This document shows positions 16,412 to 25,326 of a stretch of DNA of 64,000 nt, piece after piece; within the stretch, counting starts at the first letter, position 1, and every line of letters starts with the position of its first letter. A program made the translations under genes and the position numbers. This DNA comes from Gammaproteobacteria bacterium (GTDB lineage: Bacteria > Pseudomonadota > Gammaproteobacteria > GRL18), in contig JADGDG010000013.1 in the NCBI GenBank assembly GCA_016744995.1, positions 60,141 through 124,140 on the forward strand, given 5' to 3'. The notes under the pieces are model-generated. The model ran no database searches. It saw nothing but the letters and a program-made list of their open reading frames with translations, and was not told where the DNA came from.

Positions 16412-16626
16412 TTGCTTTTGGACAACACCAGTGAGGACAACTGAGGTAGAAGAGTGTGCACGATACTGGTCCGTCTAACTGGGGTGTTTGGAGCCATGGA
16501 TGGCGACAGCAAGCGTTACATGGACGTACCTGAAGCGTCCCCAGTTAGACGGACCAGTGTCGGGTGCAATCGACAGGCTCAGCATTTCGTCCGAACGCCC
16601 CCCTTCTTTTTCTCTTGATTTTCAAA
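16412..16626 (+). repeat. Structured repeat family, copy C (divergent)
   Basis: Arms 16465-16484 and 16539-16558 are perfect over 20 bp with a 54-base loop. Versus copy A, the 19 inner stem positions differ at five places, and each change is matched by the complementary change in the other arm. The flanks also differ but still pair (TGCAC with GTGCA, CTGAG with CTCAG). Conserved ends: CTTTGCTTTTGGACA and CTTTTTCTCTTGATTTTCAA. The 15975-16705 spacer holds B, the hairpin and C, and no gene. Confidence 0.85.
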
Positions 16627-16705
16627 TTACAGCTATGGTCGTAAAACAGACATTCTGTTTTAATACGTCAGTACATAAATTTGTGAGGCTATTATTAATT
16701 AAAAC

Positions 16706-17176
16706 TCAATGAAATGTTCTGACGACACCAGAAACAACACCGAGAATTTGCACTTCTTCATTTTTCAGGAAAATAGGCTGCATATCAGCATTAGCTGGCT
16801 GAAGACGAATGCCATTTTTTTCAATATAAAACTTTTTTAATGTCACTTGTTCATTATTAATCAAACACACAACCGACTGGCCATTAACAGCACTTTCTGT
16901 TTTTTCAATAATAACAACATCTCCATCCTGGATATTATCATCAATCATTGAATGTCCACGAACTTTCAGAGCATAGGTATTTCGACTGACCATCGTGTCA
17001 GGAACACTTATGGACTCTTGCTGCTCAACTCGTTCAATCGGCTGCCCTGCAGTAATAAAGCCAAGCAGTGGTATTTCAACCAAAGTGTCAGCTCCCATAT
17101 CCTCCATGACTTCTAGTTCCGGCGTCCAGATTGAGCGCTTATTTTTGGGTAACAAGTAACTGATTTCTGCCGACAT
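16706..17176 (-). CDS. LexA/UmuD-like S24 peptidase lacking a DNA-binding domain
   Basis: 156 residues, ATG at 17176 behind GAGGTG. Cleavage-site dipeptide AG in LLGFITAGQPIERV, catalytic Ser in VRGHSMIDDNIQDGD and Lys in NNEQVTLKKFYIEKNG are all present, in the spacing of LexA C-terminal domains. Full LexA (about 200 residues) has an N-terminal winged helix; here only ~35 unrelated residues precede the peptidase. It may be a UmuD-like factor or an anti-repressor-type LexA fragment; no umuC is adjacent and no clear SOS box was found. A MITE lies in its 5' leader. Confidence 0.8.
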   Translation of the reverse strand: MSAEISYLLPKNKRSIWTPELEVMEDMGADTLVEIPLLGFITAGQPIERVEQQESISVPDTMVSRNTYALKVRGHSMIDDNIQDGDVVIIEKTESAVNGQSVVCLINNEQVTLKKFYIEKNGIRLQPANADMQPIFLKNEEVQILGVVSGVVRTFH

Positions 17177-17205
17177 ACCACACCTCGTAACATGTTATTA
17201 ATTTT

Positions 17206-17347
17206 AGTAACTACTCAGCGTATTCATCTTTTACCCGATTTCTGCGTTATTTTCGTACTCAAATGGTCACATATACTTACATGCTCACATTTTCCGTGCA
17301 AAAATGCCTTGAACTTGGGCAAAATCTAAACACGCTGAATAGTTACT
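17206..17347 (+). mobile_element. 142-bp MITE-like element, copy 1
   Basis: Terminal inverted repeats AGTAACTACTCAGCGT (17206-17221) and, from the other end, AGTAACTATTCAGCGT match at 15 of 16. The interior is non-coding and recurs, inverted and modified, at 51908-52072. It lies between a possible promoter and the S24 peptidase gene. No target-site duplication is certain. Confidence 0.8.
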
Positions 17348-17363
17348 AATTGTATTAATAAAG

Positions 17364-17390
17364 ACTATACAGTTTTTGTACACTAATCAA
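17364..17390 (-). promoter_or_regulatory. Possible promoter of the S24 peptidase gene
   Basis: Minus strand TTGATT (17385-17390) and TATAGT (17364-17369) with a 15-base spacer, shorter than ideal. If used, transcription would cross the MITE before reaching the gene. Confidence 0.3.
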
Positions 17391-17434
17391 GTAAAATAGG
17401 ATTAAATGTCTATTTTATTTAATCCTGAGCCCTA

Positions 17435-18655
17435 CTATTCAACAGATTCAACACCAAACATGTATTTATAGACAACACCATGAATAATCGATGACAGAGG
17501 AAGAACCCATATCAGGCCAATCAACATTGGAATTGAAGCAGCCATAATTAACAAACCCAGGACTAAATACAAAAAGAAGATTTTAAACCAGTGTTTAGTT
17601 ACAGCTTTACGTGATACTCCCATGGCTTCCCAAAAGCCCATGCCTCGATCAACCATCAATGACATGGCCATGATATAAGCAAATGACAGGTAGATGCCCG
17701 GGAGAACTAATAGAATATAACCTAACATAGTAAAGATAACTGTCACGATAACAAGAAGAGTCAAAGGAATAATTAATCGATAATGACCAAAGACAGACGC
17801 AGCATTGATATCTGCATCTACTGAGCGGTGAATGCCCATTAAAACAAGACCCGCTAAAATGGGATAAAGAATAGGTATGGTAACCAAACTGGGCCCAATT
17901 GCCCAAATCATTCCTTCAGAAAAACGTCCTTGTTCTATCAACAGTTCCGGATCAGGTCCAATAAGGGCGAAAAGAATATTTATGGCAACAGCCACAACAA
18001 TATAAAAGAACCAGGCTAGTAGAAAAGTTCCCTTGACACCCTTTGTTCTTTCCCATGCTTCACCAAAAATTTCCCCAATGGTAAAATCATAATCACCATT
18101 AATCCCGCCTTCCAGTGATCCCTGTCCATCTTTACTGATGATATTTTTTTCTAAGGGTGCTTCAGGGGTTGCATAGGGATTTGAGTCAGAACTCTCATTA
18201 TAAGCAGTCAGCTTGCTAGTTTCATCATTTGAGGCAATCTGTACTGCACTATTTTTCTGATTCTCGGTATATTTTGAAATATAGATTCCGCAATCAAGAC
18301 ATTCATCACCTTGAATATTTTCAGAACCACATTTTGGGCATTGAGGTGTTGAAGGAGTTACCTCACCAGAATCAGCATCTTTTTCTCCTGCCATGGGTTC
18401 CAGTGATAAGCCGCTGGGTTCTGCTGCAATTTCACTCAACTGGATAAGCATGCCGCAGGATTCGAATGCAGTGGCATATTTCCTGGCTTTGGCCTCATCC
18501 AGATCTTTCTTTACAACAACATCCGATGTTGATGAGACTATTTGCTGAGCTTTTTTTTCACTGATGCCGAATTTAGCACAAAAACTACTGATAAATTCTT
18601 CTGCCGTGACACCTTCTTTTAATCCGGTGTAAACTACATTAAATTTGCTGTCCAA
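17435..18655 (-). CDS. Zinc-ribbon multi-pass membrane protein
   Basis: 406 residues in three parts. Residues 1-78 resemble a small L7/L12-like or ribosomal-protein-type module (FGISEKKAQQIVSSTSDVVVKKDL). A zinc ribbon follows at about 102-122 (CPKCGSENIQGDECLDCGIY). The C-terminal ~220 residues hold five to six membrane helices beginning with FTIGEIFGEAWERTKG, like DUF975/glycerophosphoryl-type membrane domains. Function unknown; inner-membrane with the N-terminal parts in the cytosol. The neighbouring lipoprotein gene upstream is separated by a tandem repeat. Confidence 0.7.
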   Translation of the reverse strand: MDSKFNVVYTGLKEGVTAEEFISSFCAKFGISEKKAQQIVSSTSDVVVKKDLDEAKARKYATAFESCGMLIQLSEIAAEPSGLSLEPMAGEKDADSGEVTPSTPQCPKCGSENIQGDECLDCGIYISKYTENQKNSAVQIASNDETSKLTAYNESSDSNPYATPEAPLEKNIISKDGQGSLEGGINGDYDFTIGEIFGEAWERTKGVKGTFLLAWFFYIVVAVAINILFALIGPDPELLIEQGRFSEGMIWAIGPSLVTIPILYPILAGLVLMGIHRSVDADINAASVFGHYRLIIPLTLLVIVTVIFTMLGYILLVLPGIYLSFAYIMAMSLMVDRGMGFWEAMGVSRKAVTKHWFKIFFLYLVLGLLIMAASIPMLIGLIWVLPLSSIIHGVVYKYMFGVESVE

Positions 18656-18754
18656 TTTATTATCCCCTCAATATATATTTACTAACATAAAATTTAATTC
18701 TGTTTTATTTGCTAAAGAAATCATGTCAGCAAAGCGACAACGACCCATTTTATT

Positions 18755-18844
18755 GAGCGATGGCTCCAGGTTAGCTGATGGCTTTAAGTGAGCTAATGGC
18801 TCTAAACTAGCTAATGGCTCCAAATTAGCTAGTGGCTCTAATTA
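18755..18844 (-). repeat. 18-bp tandem array starting at a stop codon
   Basis: Minus strand, from the TAA of the lipoprotein gene: TAATTAGAGCCACTAGC, TAATTTGGAGCCATTAGC, TAGTTTAGAGCCATTAGC, TCACTTAAAGCCATCAGC, TAACCTGGAGCCATCGC. About five units of 17-18 bp, decaying with distance from the gene. The unit resembles that at 48885-49042. Confidence 0.85.
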
Positions 18845-19498
18845 TTTAATTAAACCACTTATCTTCATGTCTTTAACAACAAGTTGCGCAAGCTCTTTGA
18901 CTACTTTTTCGCCCGAAGAAGCATTGACAGTTTTTGTTTTTCCTGCCCAAACCAATTTTTCATTTTTTACCGAATAAACTCTGGTTTCAAGTTGAACAAT
19001 GCTGTCGGTAATTGTATAACCCGGTCGATAGACTGCTTCATAAGTTGAGCCATAATAACCTCTGTAGCCATAACCATAGCGACCATAATTTATACCCATT
19101 CGAGGAACATAATCAACCCGAGGCGCCACATCACGTTGTTTTTCTATAACTCCCTTGAAGCTGGTAATAAGGACTGAATCAGCTCCGGTTTTTTTGACCA
19201 CAGCAAGGATCTTTTCTTTGCTATCAAAATCATCTTGCTCCGGCATCTGGGTATAACCTGCAATAGCCTGCTTACCTTCTGCATCCACCTCTTTAACAAA
19301 AGTTGACTCAAATGCCCGGCGCTGAATATCATCTTTAAAAACACCCAGAACAAGGACTTTTTGGAATTTTGGGCCTGTATAACTTTCATCATTCCAACGT
19401 TCATAGAGTCGCGTTTGTGAAGAACAAGCCACTATTCCCAGGACTATTCCCAGGATGGTAACACCTGACAGCACAGGCTTGATTATTTTTTTAAACAT
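18842..19498 (-). CDS. Envelope lipoprotein, DUF4136-like
   Basis: 218 residues with a lipoprotein signal peptide: basic start, hydrophobic core and lipobox GIVACSS (Cys at about 26). The mature part has the VLVLGVFKDDIQRRAFES and ADSVLITSFKGV strands seen in small DUF4136-type or CsgG-like lipoproteins, and a Tyr/Gly/Arg-rich segment (YGRYGYGYRGYYGS) in the middle. Probably outer-membrane lipoprotein (Ser at +2). Function unknown. Followed by the stop-codon tandem array. Confidence 0.75.
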   Translation of the reverse strand: MFKKIIKPVLSGVTILGIVLGIVACSSQTRLYERWNDESYTGPKFQKVLVLGVFKDDIQRRAFESTFVKEVDAEGKQAIAGYTQMPEQDDFDSKEKILAVVKKTGADSVLITSFKGVIEKQRDVAPRVDYVPRMGINYGRYGYGYRGYYGSTYEAVYRPGYTITDSIVQLETRVYSVKNEKLVWAGKTKTVNASSGEKVVKELAQLVVKDMKISGLIK

Positions 19499-19595
19499 TC
19501 ATAAATCCTTATACTAGTATCCTGGTTCATCTTGATTTCAAGCGAGTTATGACAGATACTAATCATCTGTTCCGGTCAATACAAAAGCAAACATC

Positions 19596-19799
19596 ATGAA
19601 TGAAGCAGAAAAACAAACAATACGTGAAAAACTTGAAGCACTTAAGCTTGAACACCGTGATCTGGATGAAGCCATTCATCATATGCCAAAAACCATTCAC
19701 ACACAGATGCAGCTTTCCCGACTTAAAAAACGTAAACTAAATCTGAAAGACGATATTATTAAACTGGAAAACATATTGCTCCCGGATATCATTGCCTGA
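19596..19799 (+). CDS. DUF465 (YdcH-family) small coiled-coil protein
   Basis: 67 residues, a helical hairpin: KLEALKLEHRDLDEAIHHM, then QLSRLKKRKLNLKDDIIKLE. The HRDLDE and LKKRKLxLKDDI motifs are the DUF465 signature. Cytosolic, function unknown in all known members. ATG at 19596, divergent from the lipoprotein gene. Confidence 0.85.
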   Translation: MNEAEKQTIREKLEALKLEHRDLDEAIHHMPKTIHTQMQLSRLKKRKLNLKDDIIKLENILLPDIIA

Positions 19800-19838
19800 T
19801 ATTCAGCCGTTTAACTTATCCGTGCAGTAGAATGTTTT

Positions 19839-21446
19839 TTACTTTTTCTCATTCATTAACAAATTGCGCCTGACATGCTCAGCAAAACCAATGCCAACTT
19901 CTGAATAAAAGTTATACACTTCATTAGCGCCCGCTGATTTTAATAAACTGATTTCATTATCATACATGGCAATCGCGGCAATATGACCATCAAAACCTTT
20001 TTCTTTTAACTGAGTCACAGTAAATAAATTTTTATCAATATCAGGAAGATTTAAAAAGACCAGCGAAACCTCAGCCAGATCAACACTTCCCCAAAAATCT
20101 TTATCCATAACATCCGCATAAATCACTTTTTTATTGTCTGTTTCATGCGTTTTAAAAACATTCGTATCAAAATCAATTCCTTTCACTCTATCAGGGTAAT
20201 AATAGTTTATATCCTGATAAACACCAGTACCAATTCTACCCATACCAAAAACCAGAACGTCAGCCCCTGACACATCCACCGGCAGTTCATCTTTCAGACA
20301 TTTTTTAGTCTGCCAGAGTTTGAGTCTCTCAGAATAGCGAGTATATAACTCATGGGCCATGGCATTAAGAGGTGATGCAATTACAAATGTCATTGCCAGA
20401 GCAATGGCAATTGTGATCAGCCAGGACTGACTCATCCAACCGTTACTGACACCAATGGCACCGACAATAAGGCCAAATTCAGAATAATTTGCCAGACTCA
20501 AAGACGTCAAAAAAGAGGTTCTGGCCCTTAAATGTGTTTTAAGTGACAGCCAGAAAAAAAGCAGTACTTTGGCAAACATAAACAGGGAGAGTGCACCAGC
20601 CAGAATCAGATTTTCCATGGTTGGTGTTCCTGAGAGCCCAATATTGACAAAGAAGCCCACAAGAAAAAGATCTTTAAAATTATAAAGCGTTTTTGAGACT
20701 TCACTGGCTTTACTATGCTGAGCTAATAAGACACCAAAGATCAAAGCACCCAGATCAGCTTTCATGCCCACCAGTTCAAATAAAGTTGCCCCGCCAACAG
20801 CCAGAAGCAAACTGTATAGAACCAGCAGCTCACCGTGTTCGACTTGATCCATCAACTTATAAAGTACAGGGCGGATCAGAGGCAATCCAAAAAGACCCAG
20901 AGCCCAGATAGAAGGTATTTTACCCGTTGAGGCCGTTAGAAAAACCACGGCAAAAATATCCTGAACAATCAGAATACCAATAGCAATCTGCGCATAAAGA
21001 GCCCCCATCTCATTCTTGCCTTCCAGAACTTTAACAGCAAAAACAGTGCTGGAAAAACTCAGAGCAAATGCTATCAGCAATGCACTCCAGATATCAATAT
21101 TTGCAAAGGTTTCGATACCCGTATAACTTAAAGCAAAAAACAGACTGGCATAGACAATTATGGTAATTAGCATATGGGATGAGGCAACACCCCATATCTG
21201 AATTCGCAGCAGGCTTTTTACATCCAGTTTCAGACCAATAGTAAACAGCATCAGGGTGACACCCAGATCAGCAATTTCCCGAAGCTCATGAGTGCTTTCC
21301 AGCCCAACAGCTTTAAACATAAAACCCACACCTAAAAAACCGACCATGGGTGGAAGCCCTAGTTTATAAGCCATCAGCCCCATAAAAAAGGTGGCGATAA
21401 TCCATTCGGTTTCCTGAAGTGAAATAACAATCCAGTTTAAATCCAT
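19839..21446 (-). CDS. CPA2-family cation/proton antiporter with NAD-binding domain
   Basis: 535 residues. About 12 membrane helices in residues 1-385 include LMLFTIGLKLDVKSLL, SFSSTVFAVKVLEGK and ADLGALIFGVLLAQHSKASE, typical of KefB/C-like CPA2 antiporters. The cytosolic end (about 400-535) is a TrkA-N/RCK domain with VLVFGMGRIGTGVYQDI (GxGxxG type) and the acidic end of strand two (GIDFD). Potassium or sodium efflux in exchange for protons is likely. No partner KefF/G-type gene is seen. ATG at 21446. Confidence 0.85.
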   Translation of the reverse strand: MDLNWIVISLQETEWIIATFFMGLMAYKLGLPPMVGFLGVGFMFKAVGLESTHELREIADLGVTLMLFTIGLKLDVKSLLRIQIWGVASSHMLITIIVYASLFFALSYTGIETFANIDIWSALLIAFALSFSSTVFAVKVLEGKNEMGALYAQIAIGILIVQDIFAVVFLTASTGKIPSIWALGLFGLPLIRPVLYKLMDQVEHGELLVLYSLLLAVGGATLFELVGMKADLGALIFGVLLAQHSKASEVSKTLYNFKDLFLVGFFVNIGLSGTPTMENLILAGALSLFMFAKVLLFFWLSLKTHLRARTSFLTSLSLANYSEFGLIVGAIGVSNGWMSQSWLITIAIALAMTFVIASPLNAMAHELYTRYSERLKLWQTKKCLKDELPVDVSGADVLVFGMGRIGTGVYQDINYYYPDRVKGIDFDTNVFKTHETDNKKVIYADVMDKDFWGSVDLAEVSLVFLNLPDIDKNLFTVTQLKEKGFDGHIAAIAMYDNEISLLKSAGANEVYNFYSEVGIGFAEHVRRNLLMNEKK

Positions 21447-21580
21447 AGTGTATAGTTCCAGCCTTTTTTTATTATATTTATAAGTTTGTAAGTTGTATGT
21501 TTATATGTCAGTAGAATTTAAATATGGTGTTCCCATTGTCATGATCTTACATAAAAACATACCTGTATATCAACATACTA

Positions 21581-24500
21581 CTAATCTTGCTGTATTTCTT
21601 TTACCAGATGAATAATAGGGTTCCACTTTGTCCATTCAGATTTGGGTGCATCATGTAAGACAAAAAAACTGCCTGGGGGGAGTATTTTACCCATATTTAT
21701 ATTATCAGGTGTTGCAAAGGCAATCCCTCCAGCCAGAATGGCTTCCAGAGACTCAGTTCTGATTTTTGAAGCGCCAAACAAACTGAGTTCCATATCAATA
21801 CCGCTGGCATGCCAGAATTTACTATTTTCACGGATCAATGGTTTAAAACGGTTTCTAATACTCAAATGTACTAGTATCTGATCAGCAGTATCAGCAAGTT
21901 CATAACCGACTACACTACCAACCTTAACCTGGCGATAATAAACTGGATCACCCGTCTTAATAGAACTCAGACGAGAAGCTGTTAAGCTGATATTGAAACC
22001 TGTGTTTGACTGCTGAATCAGTGGTTTTTCTTCCTGACCAATAAAGAAGTCCGTGCTATTGCCCTTCACTGGCTGAACTCGAATATAACTGCCTTTAACC
22101 AGAGTATCAAGATTTTCTGTTCTTGCTAAACCAAGCTTGGCTGTACTCACCCAAAAACGAGATTTTTTGCCTAATAAGGGCTTTAATAATGAGTTTACTT
22201 CTAAGGTGACCCATATTGAATTTGAGTTTTTTTCATTCAGGGTGATTTTTTCTACACTACCAACATTAACTCCCCGGTAATGTAACTGGCTGCCAACAAC
22301 CAATCCCTTCGGCTCTGCAAACTGCACTCGAATATAAAAAGCATTGGCATGTGCCGCATCATAGTCTTTAAATAATTTAAAGTGGTGGCCACTTCTAACC
22401 TTGCCTGATTTAGATTTTGACTGTCCTGAAGGCTTATAGAGAGCAATCCCGCCTTTTAAAATACTTTCCACTGAACCGGTCTGTATTTCTACTCCGGCAA
22501 GGCTGGCATCAATGTGAATTCCTGATGTATTATAAAAACGAGATTTTGAGGTTACCATATCCATATATTGAGGCCATATATGGATCAGAATATTAATATT
22601 TGTGCGATCCTTTGCCAGTTCATAATCCTGAACGTCACCTATTTTAATCTGGTTGAACATTACCGGCGCACCCACAGAGATTGAGCCTAAACTTGAAGTA
22701 CTGAGCTTTAAATGCAGGCCAGGATAACTTTTATCAAAGGGAGGTCGAGTTTGGGTTACTTTAAAGGATGTTCTTTTTTTTGTGCTTGAACCAATTCTGA
22801 GAGTAATATAATCCCCATTAATTAAAGTATCCAGGTTCTTTACTTCAGTAATGCTTATTTTGGGTCTGACCATCCAGAACTTTGTATCCTCAAGCAGGGC
22901 ATCTTCGACTAAAGGATTTAACATTGCTGTAGCAAGAACTTTTTTCTTACCCTTAATTGGCTTCACTTTTTTGATCGTTCCTAAAAGCATCCCCTTATAA
23001 ATAATTTTTGTAATTCCTTCAGTCAACCCTGTGGCATCATTAAAAGACAGAGAAATTTCAATCCCGGCCTGGGCATTTTCAAAATCACTGAAAAGCTGGA
23101 ACGTATCACCATTCTCTCCAGGATCAGAAGCTTTTTTAAAGTCTGGTGTAAAAAATGCAATGCCGCCTTTTATTAGCGCAGTAATTGATTCCATCTTAAC
23201 TTTAAGACCCGACACACCTCCAGTCACACTTAGACCGCTGACATTATAAAAGTGAGTACTTTTTTTAACTAAATGAGCAAATTCTGGTTTGATAAAAGCT
23301 TTTAATTGCACTGCTTCTGAGTCGATTGTCAGTTGGTAACCTTCAATATGTCCCACGGGTATATTTTTATAATAAATGGGCGAGCCCTTGGTCAAAGAGC
23401 CTAAGACACTTGTCTTAATAAAAAAATGCAGACCGGGAACATTGGCAGAAAGTGCTGGAACAGATTCAGATACAGTAAATTCTCGTTTAAATTTTCCTTT
23501 TAGAGTTGGCCTCATTTGAATATAGTTACCGCTCAATAAAGCATCCAATCCTGAAATGCTCAGCAAACTAACACTGGGTTTAACCACCCAGAATTGAGTG
23601 TTTTCCTTTAATGCCTCTTCAAGTAATGGATCAATATTTGCCAGTACAATCATTTCATTGGTTTTTTTATCATAAGTAAATTTTCCAATACGGCCGACAG
23701 AATGCCCCTGAAACTTGATTTGAGTAACATTTTCCTGAAGTGAGTCTGCATTTTTAATCCGCAAAATAATAGGAATACCCACCTGCGCAGTTTCAAAATC
23801 ACTATAAAGCAGATAAAAATTACCGTTTTTTGCCGGCTTGCTTTTTTCCTTTCTTATGGGATTATAAAATGCAATCCCCCCGGCAATCACAGAAACAAGT
23901 GATTCTGTTTCAATTTCAATACCAGATAAACCTGCATCAATTTTTATCCCGCTGACATTATAAAAATGTGAGTTCTCTTTAACCAGGTGAGCGTACTTCG
24001 GCTCAATTAAAACCCACGCATGTATTTCAGTATCATTTTCTTCCAGGGTATAGTTAATAACTTCTCCCACAGGAATTTGTTTATAGTAGATTTGTGTCCC
24101 TCGATCAATGGATGATAAGTGATTTAAGCGGAGTTTAATGTGCAGACCGGGAGATGAGGTTGATGGCGGCGGCGGGATTTCCAGTGCCATAAAATCACGT
24201 TTAGATTTACCTGTCTCTTTAGTATTAATGGCAATATAGCGGCCGCTTAACAAAGTATCCAGACCTGAAATACCTGAGAGTGAAATACGGGGCTCAACAA
24301 TCCAGAATTTAGCATTTTCATTAAGAAAATCTTCAGTTCTTTTATCCATTTCAATATGCAAAATAACATTCTGCAGATCTTCTGTCACCACTTTGTCTTT
24401 GACAATACCGGTAATAATGCCCTTATAAAGCACCTTTGTTTTACCTATCTCAATACCCTCTGCCGTCCGCACTTGCAGAGTAATCATAACTCCGGCACTC

Positions 24501-24643
24501 AAATAACTCTTAACAAGCAGCCCCAGACCTATCAGTAAAGCCACAATCGGTAAAATCCAGACTGGTGAAAAGCTTTTCTTTGCATTGATCCTGGCCTGTG
24601 CAAACTGCTCAGGATGATTAGTTTTTGTTTCACTATTATTCAT
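21581..24643 (-). CDS. LetB/PqiB-like MCE tunnel protein with eight MCE domains
   Basis: 1020 residues. One N-terminal membrane anchor (about 27-48, VWILPIVALLIGLGLLV) then eight repeated MCE domains of ~118 residues, each opening with an I-x-L-x-x-(x) strand and a Y(Y/F)KxIxVG turn: for example KVLYKGIITG, QIYYKQIPVG, QIKFQGHSVG, PIYYKNIPVG, KIIYKGMLLG, PVMFNQIKIG, QLHYRGVNVG and PVYYRQVKVG. E. coli PqiB has three and LetB (YebT) seven. Such proteins build a hydrophobic lipid conduit across the periplasm. The start overlaps the end of the PqiA-like gene by four bases, so they are co-translated. Confidence 0.9.
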   Translation of the reverse strand: MNNSETKTNHPEQFAQARINAKKSFSPVWILPIVALLIGLGLLVKSYLSAGVMITLQVRTAEGIEIGKTKVLYKGIITGIVKDKVVTEDLQNVILHIEMDKRTEDFLNENAKFWIVEPRISLSGISGLDTLLSGRYIAINTKETGKSKRDFMALEIPPPPSTSSPGLHIKLRLNHLSSIDRGTQIYYKQIPVGEVINYTLEENDTEIHAWVLIEPKYAHLVKENSHFYNVSGIKIDAGLSGIEIETESLVSVIAGGIAFYNPIRKEKSKPAKNGNFYLLYSDFETAQVGIPIILRIKNADSLQENVTQIKFQGHSVGRIGKFTYDKKTNEMIVLANIDPLLEEALKENTQFWVVKPSVSLLSISGLDALLSGNYIQMRPTLKGKFKREFTVSESVPALSANVPGLHFFIKTSVLGSLTKGSPIYYKNIPVGHIEGYQLTIDSEAVQLKAFIKPEFAHLVKKSTHFYNVSGLSVTGGVSGLKVKMESITALIKGGIAFFTPDFKKASDPGENGDTFQLFSDFENAQAGIEISLSFNDATGLTEGITKIIYKGMLLGTIKKVKPIKGKKKVLATAMLNPLVEDALLEDTKFWMVRPKISITEVKNLDTLINGDYITLRIGSSTKKRTSFKVTQTRPPFDKSYPGLHLKLSTSSLGSISVGAPVMFNQIKIGDVQDYELAKDRTNINILIHIWPQYMDMVTSKSRFYNTSGIHIDASLAGVEIQTGSVESILKGGIALYKPSGQSKSKSGKVRSGHHFKLFKDYDAAHANAFYIRVQFAEPKGLVVGSQLHYRGVNVGSVEKITLNEKNSNSIWVTLEVNSLLKPLLGKKSRFWVSTAKLGLARTENLDTLVKGSYIRVQPVKGNSTDFFIGQEEKPLIQQSNTGFNISLTASRLSSIKTGDPVYYRQVKVGSVVGYELADTADQILVHLSIRNRFKPLIRENSKFWHASGIDMELSLFGASKIRTESLEAILAGGIAFATPDNINMGKILPPGSFFVLHDAPKSEWTKWNPIIHLVKEIQQD

Positions 24644-25326
24644 AAATGGTTATTCACGGGCTGTTTTTTTATGGAGGGTTCTAAATGATCATCAGATGGT
24701 TTTACCGTATCGCATTGAGTATCCCAAAGCAAACGGGTATCAAAACTACTGGCAGCCAACATTGTCAATACAACAACACTGCCAAATGCTGTGGCTGCAC
24801 CTCCAGCTGTGATCACTGCAATACCACTGATGTTTACCAGAGCCGCTAAAATAGAAATAACAAAAATGTCCAGCATAGACCAGCGTCCAATAAACTCAAT
24901 AAAACGAAACATTTTAATGCGCTGTCGATCACTCATATTAATTTTAAACTTTAATGATAACAGGATCATTAGGATCCCAAGCATCTTGAAGACGGGCACA
25001 ATAACACTGGCCACAAACACGACAAATGCTACAGAGTAAGAGCCGTGATGAATTAATACAATAACGCCGCCAATAATTGTTGACGGATCATCCTGACCAA
25101 AATAAACCACGTTCATAATAGTCAAAACATTGGCTGGAATAAAGAGTATCATGGAACTAATCAGCAATGCCCAGGTTCGATTCAGGCTATTGGGCTTGCG
25201 CTGGTGAAGCTCTGCACCACAACAGGTGCATTGCAGCTCAGTATCAGGAATATAATGATGAATTGAATGGCATTCAGTACATAAGATCAGACCAGCTTCC
25301 TTACCTGTCATTGCACTCATGAACAC
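24640..25326 (-). CDS. LetA/PqiA-like membrane protein, second half
   Basis: 228 residues. A zinc ribbon at the start (LCTECHSIHHYIP... LQCTCCGAEL, two CxxC pairs) is followed by four membrane helices (about 50-72, 88-118, 138-165, 175-195) with TWALLISSMILFIPANVLTIM, the PqiA-domain signature. Together with the gene at 25317 it equals one E. coli LetA/PqiA protein, which has two such domains in one chain. It is the inner-membrane partner of the MCE tunnel. Overlaps its upstream partner by 10 bases. Confidence 0.85.
   Translation of the reverse strand: MFMSAMTGKEAGLILCTECHSIHHYIPDTELQCTCCGAELHQRKPNSLNRTWALLISSMILFIPANVLTIMNVVYFGQDDPSTIIGGVIVLIHHGSYSVAFVVFVASVIVPVFKMLGILMILLSLKFKINMSDRQRIKMFRFIEFIGRWSMLDIFVISILAALVNISGIAVITAGGAATAFGSVVVLTMLAASSFDTRLLWDTQCDTVKPSDDHLEPSIKKQPVNNHL

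Noticed and set aside
17364..17390. SOS box for the S24 peptidase gene
   Set aside because: Looked for CTGT-N8-ACAG and close variants in the leader; none fits, so no LexA-type control is claimed.
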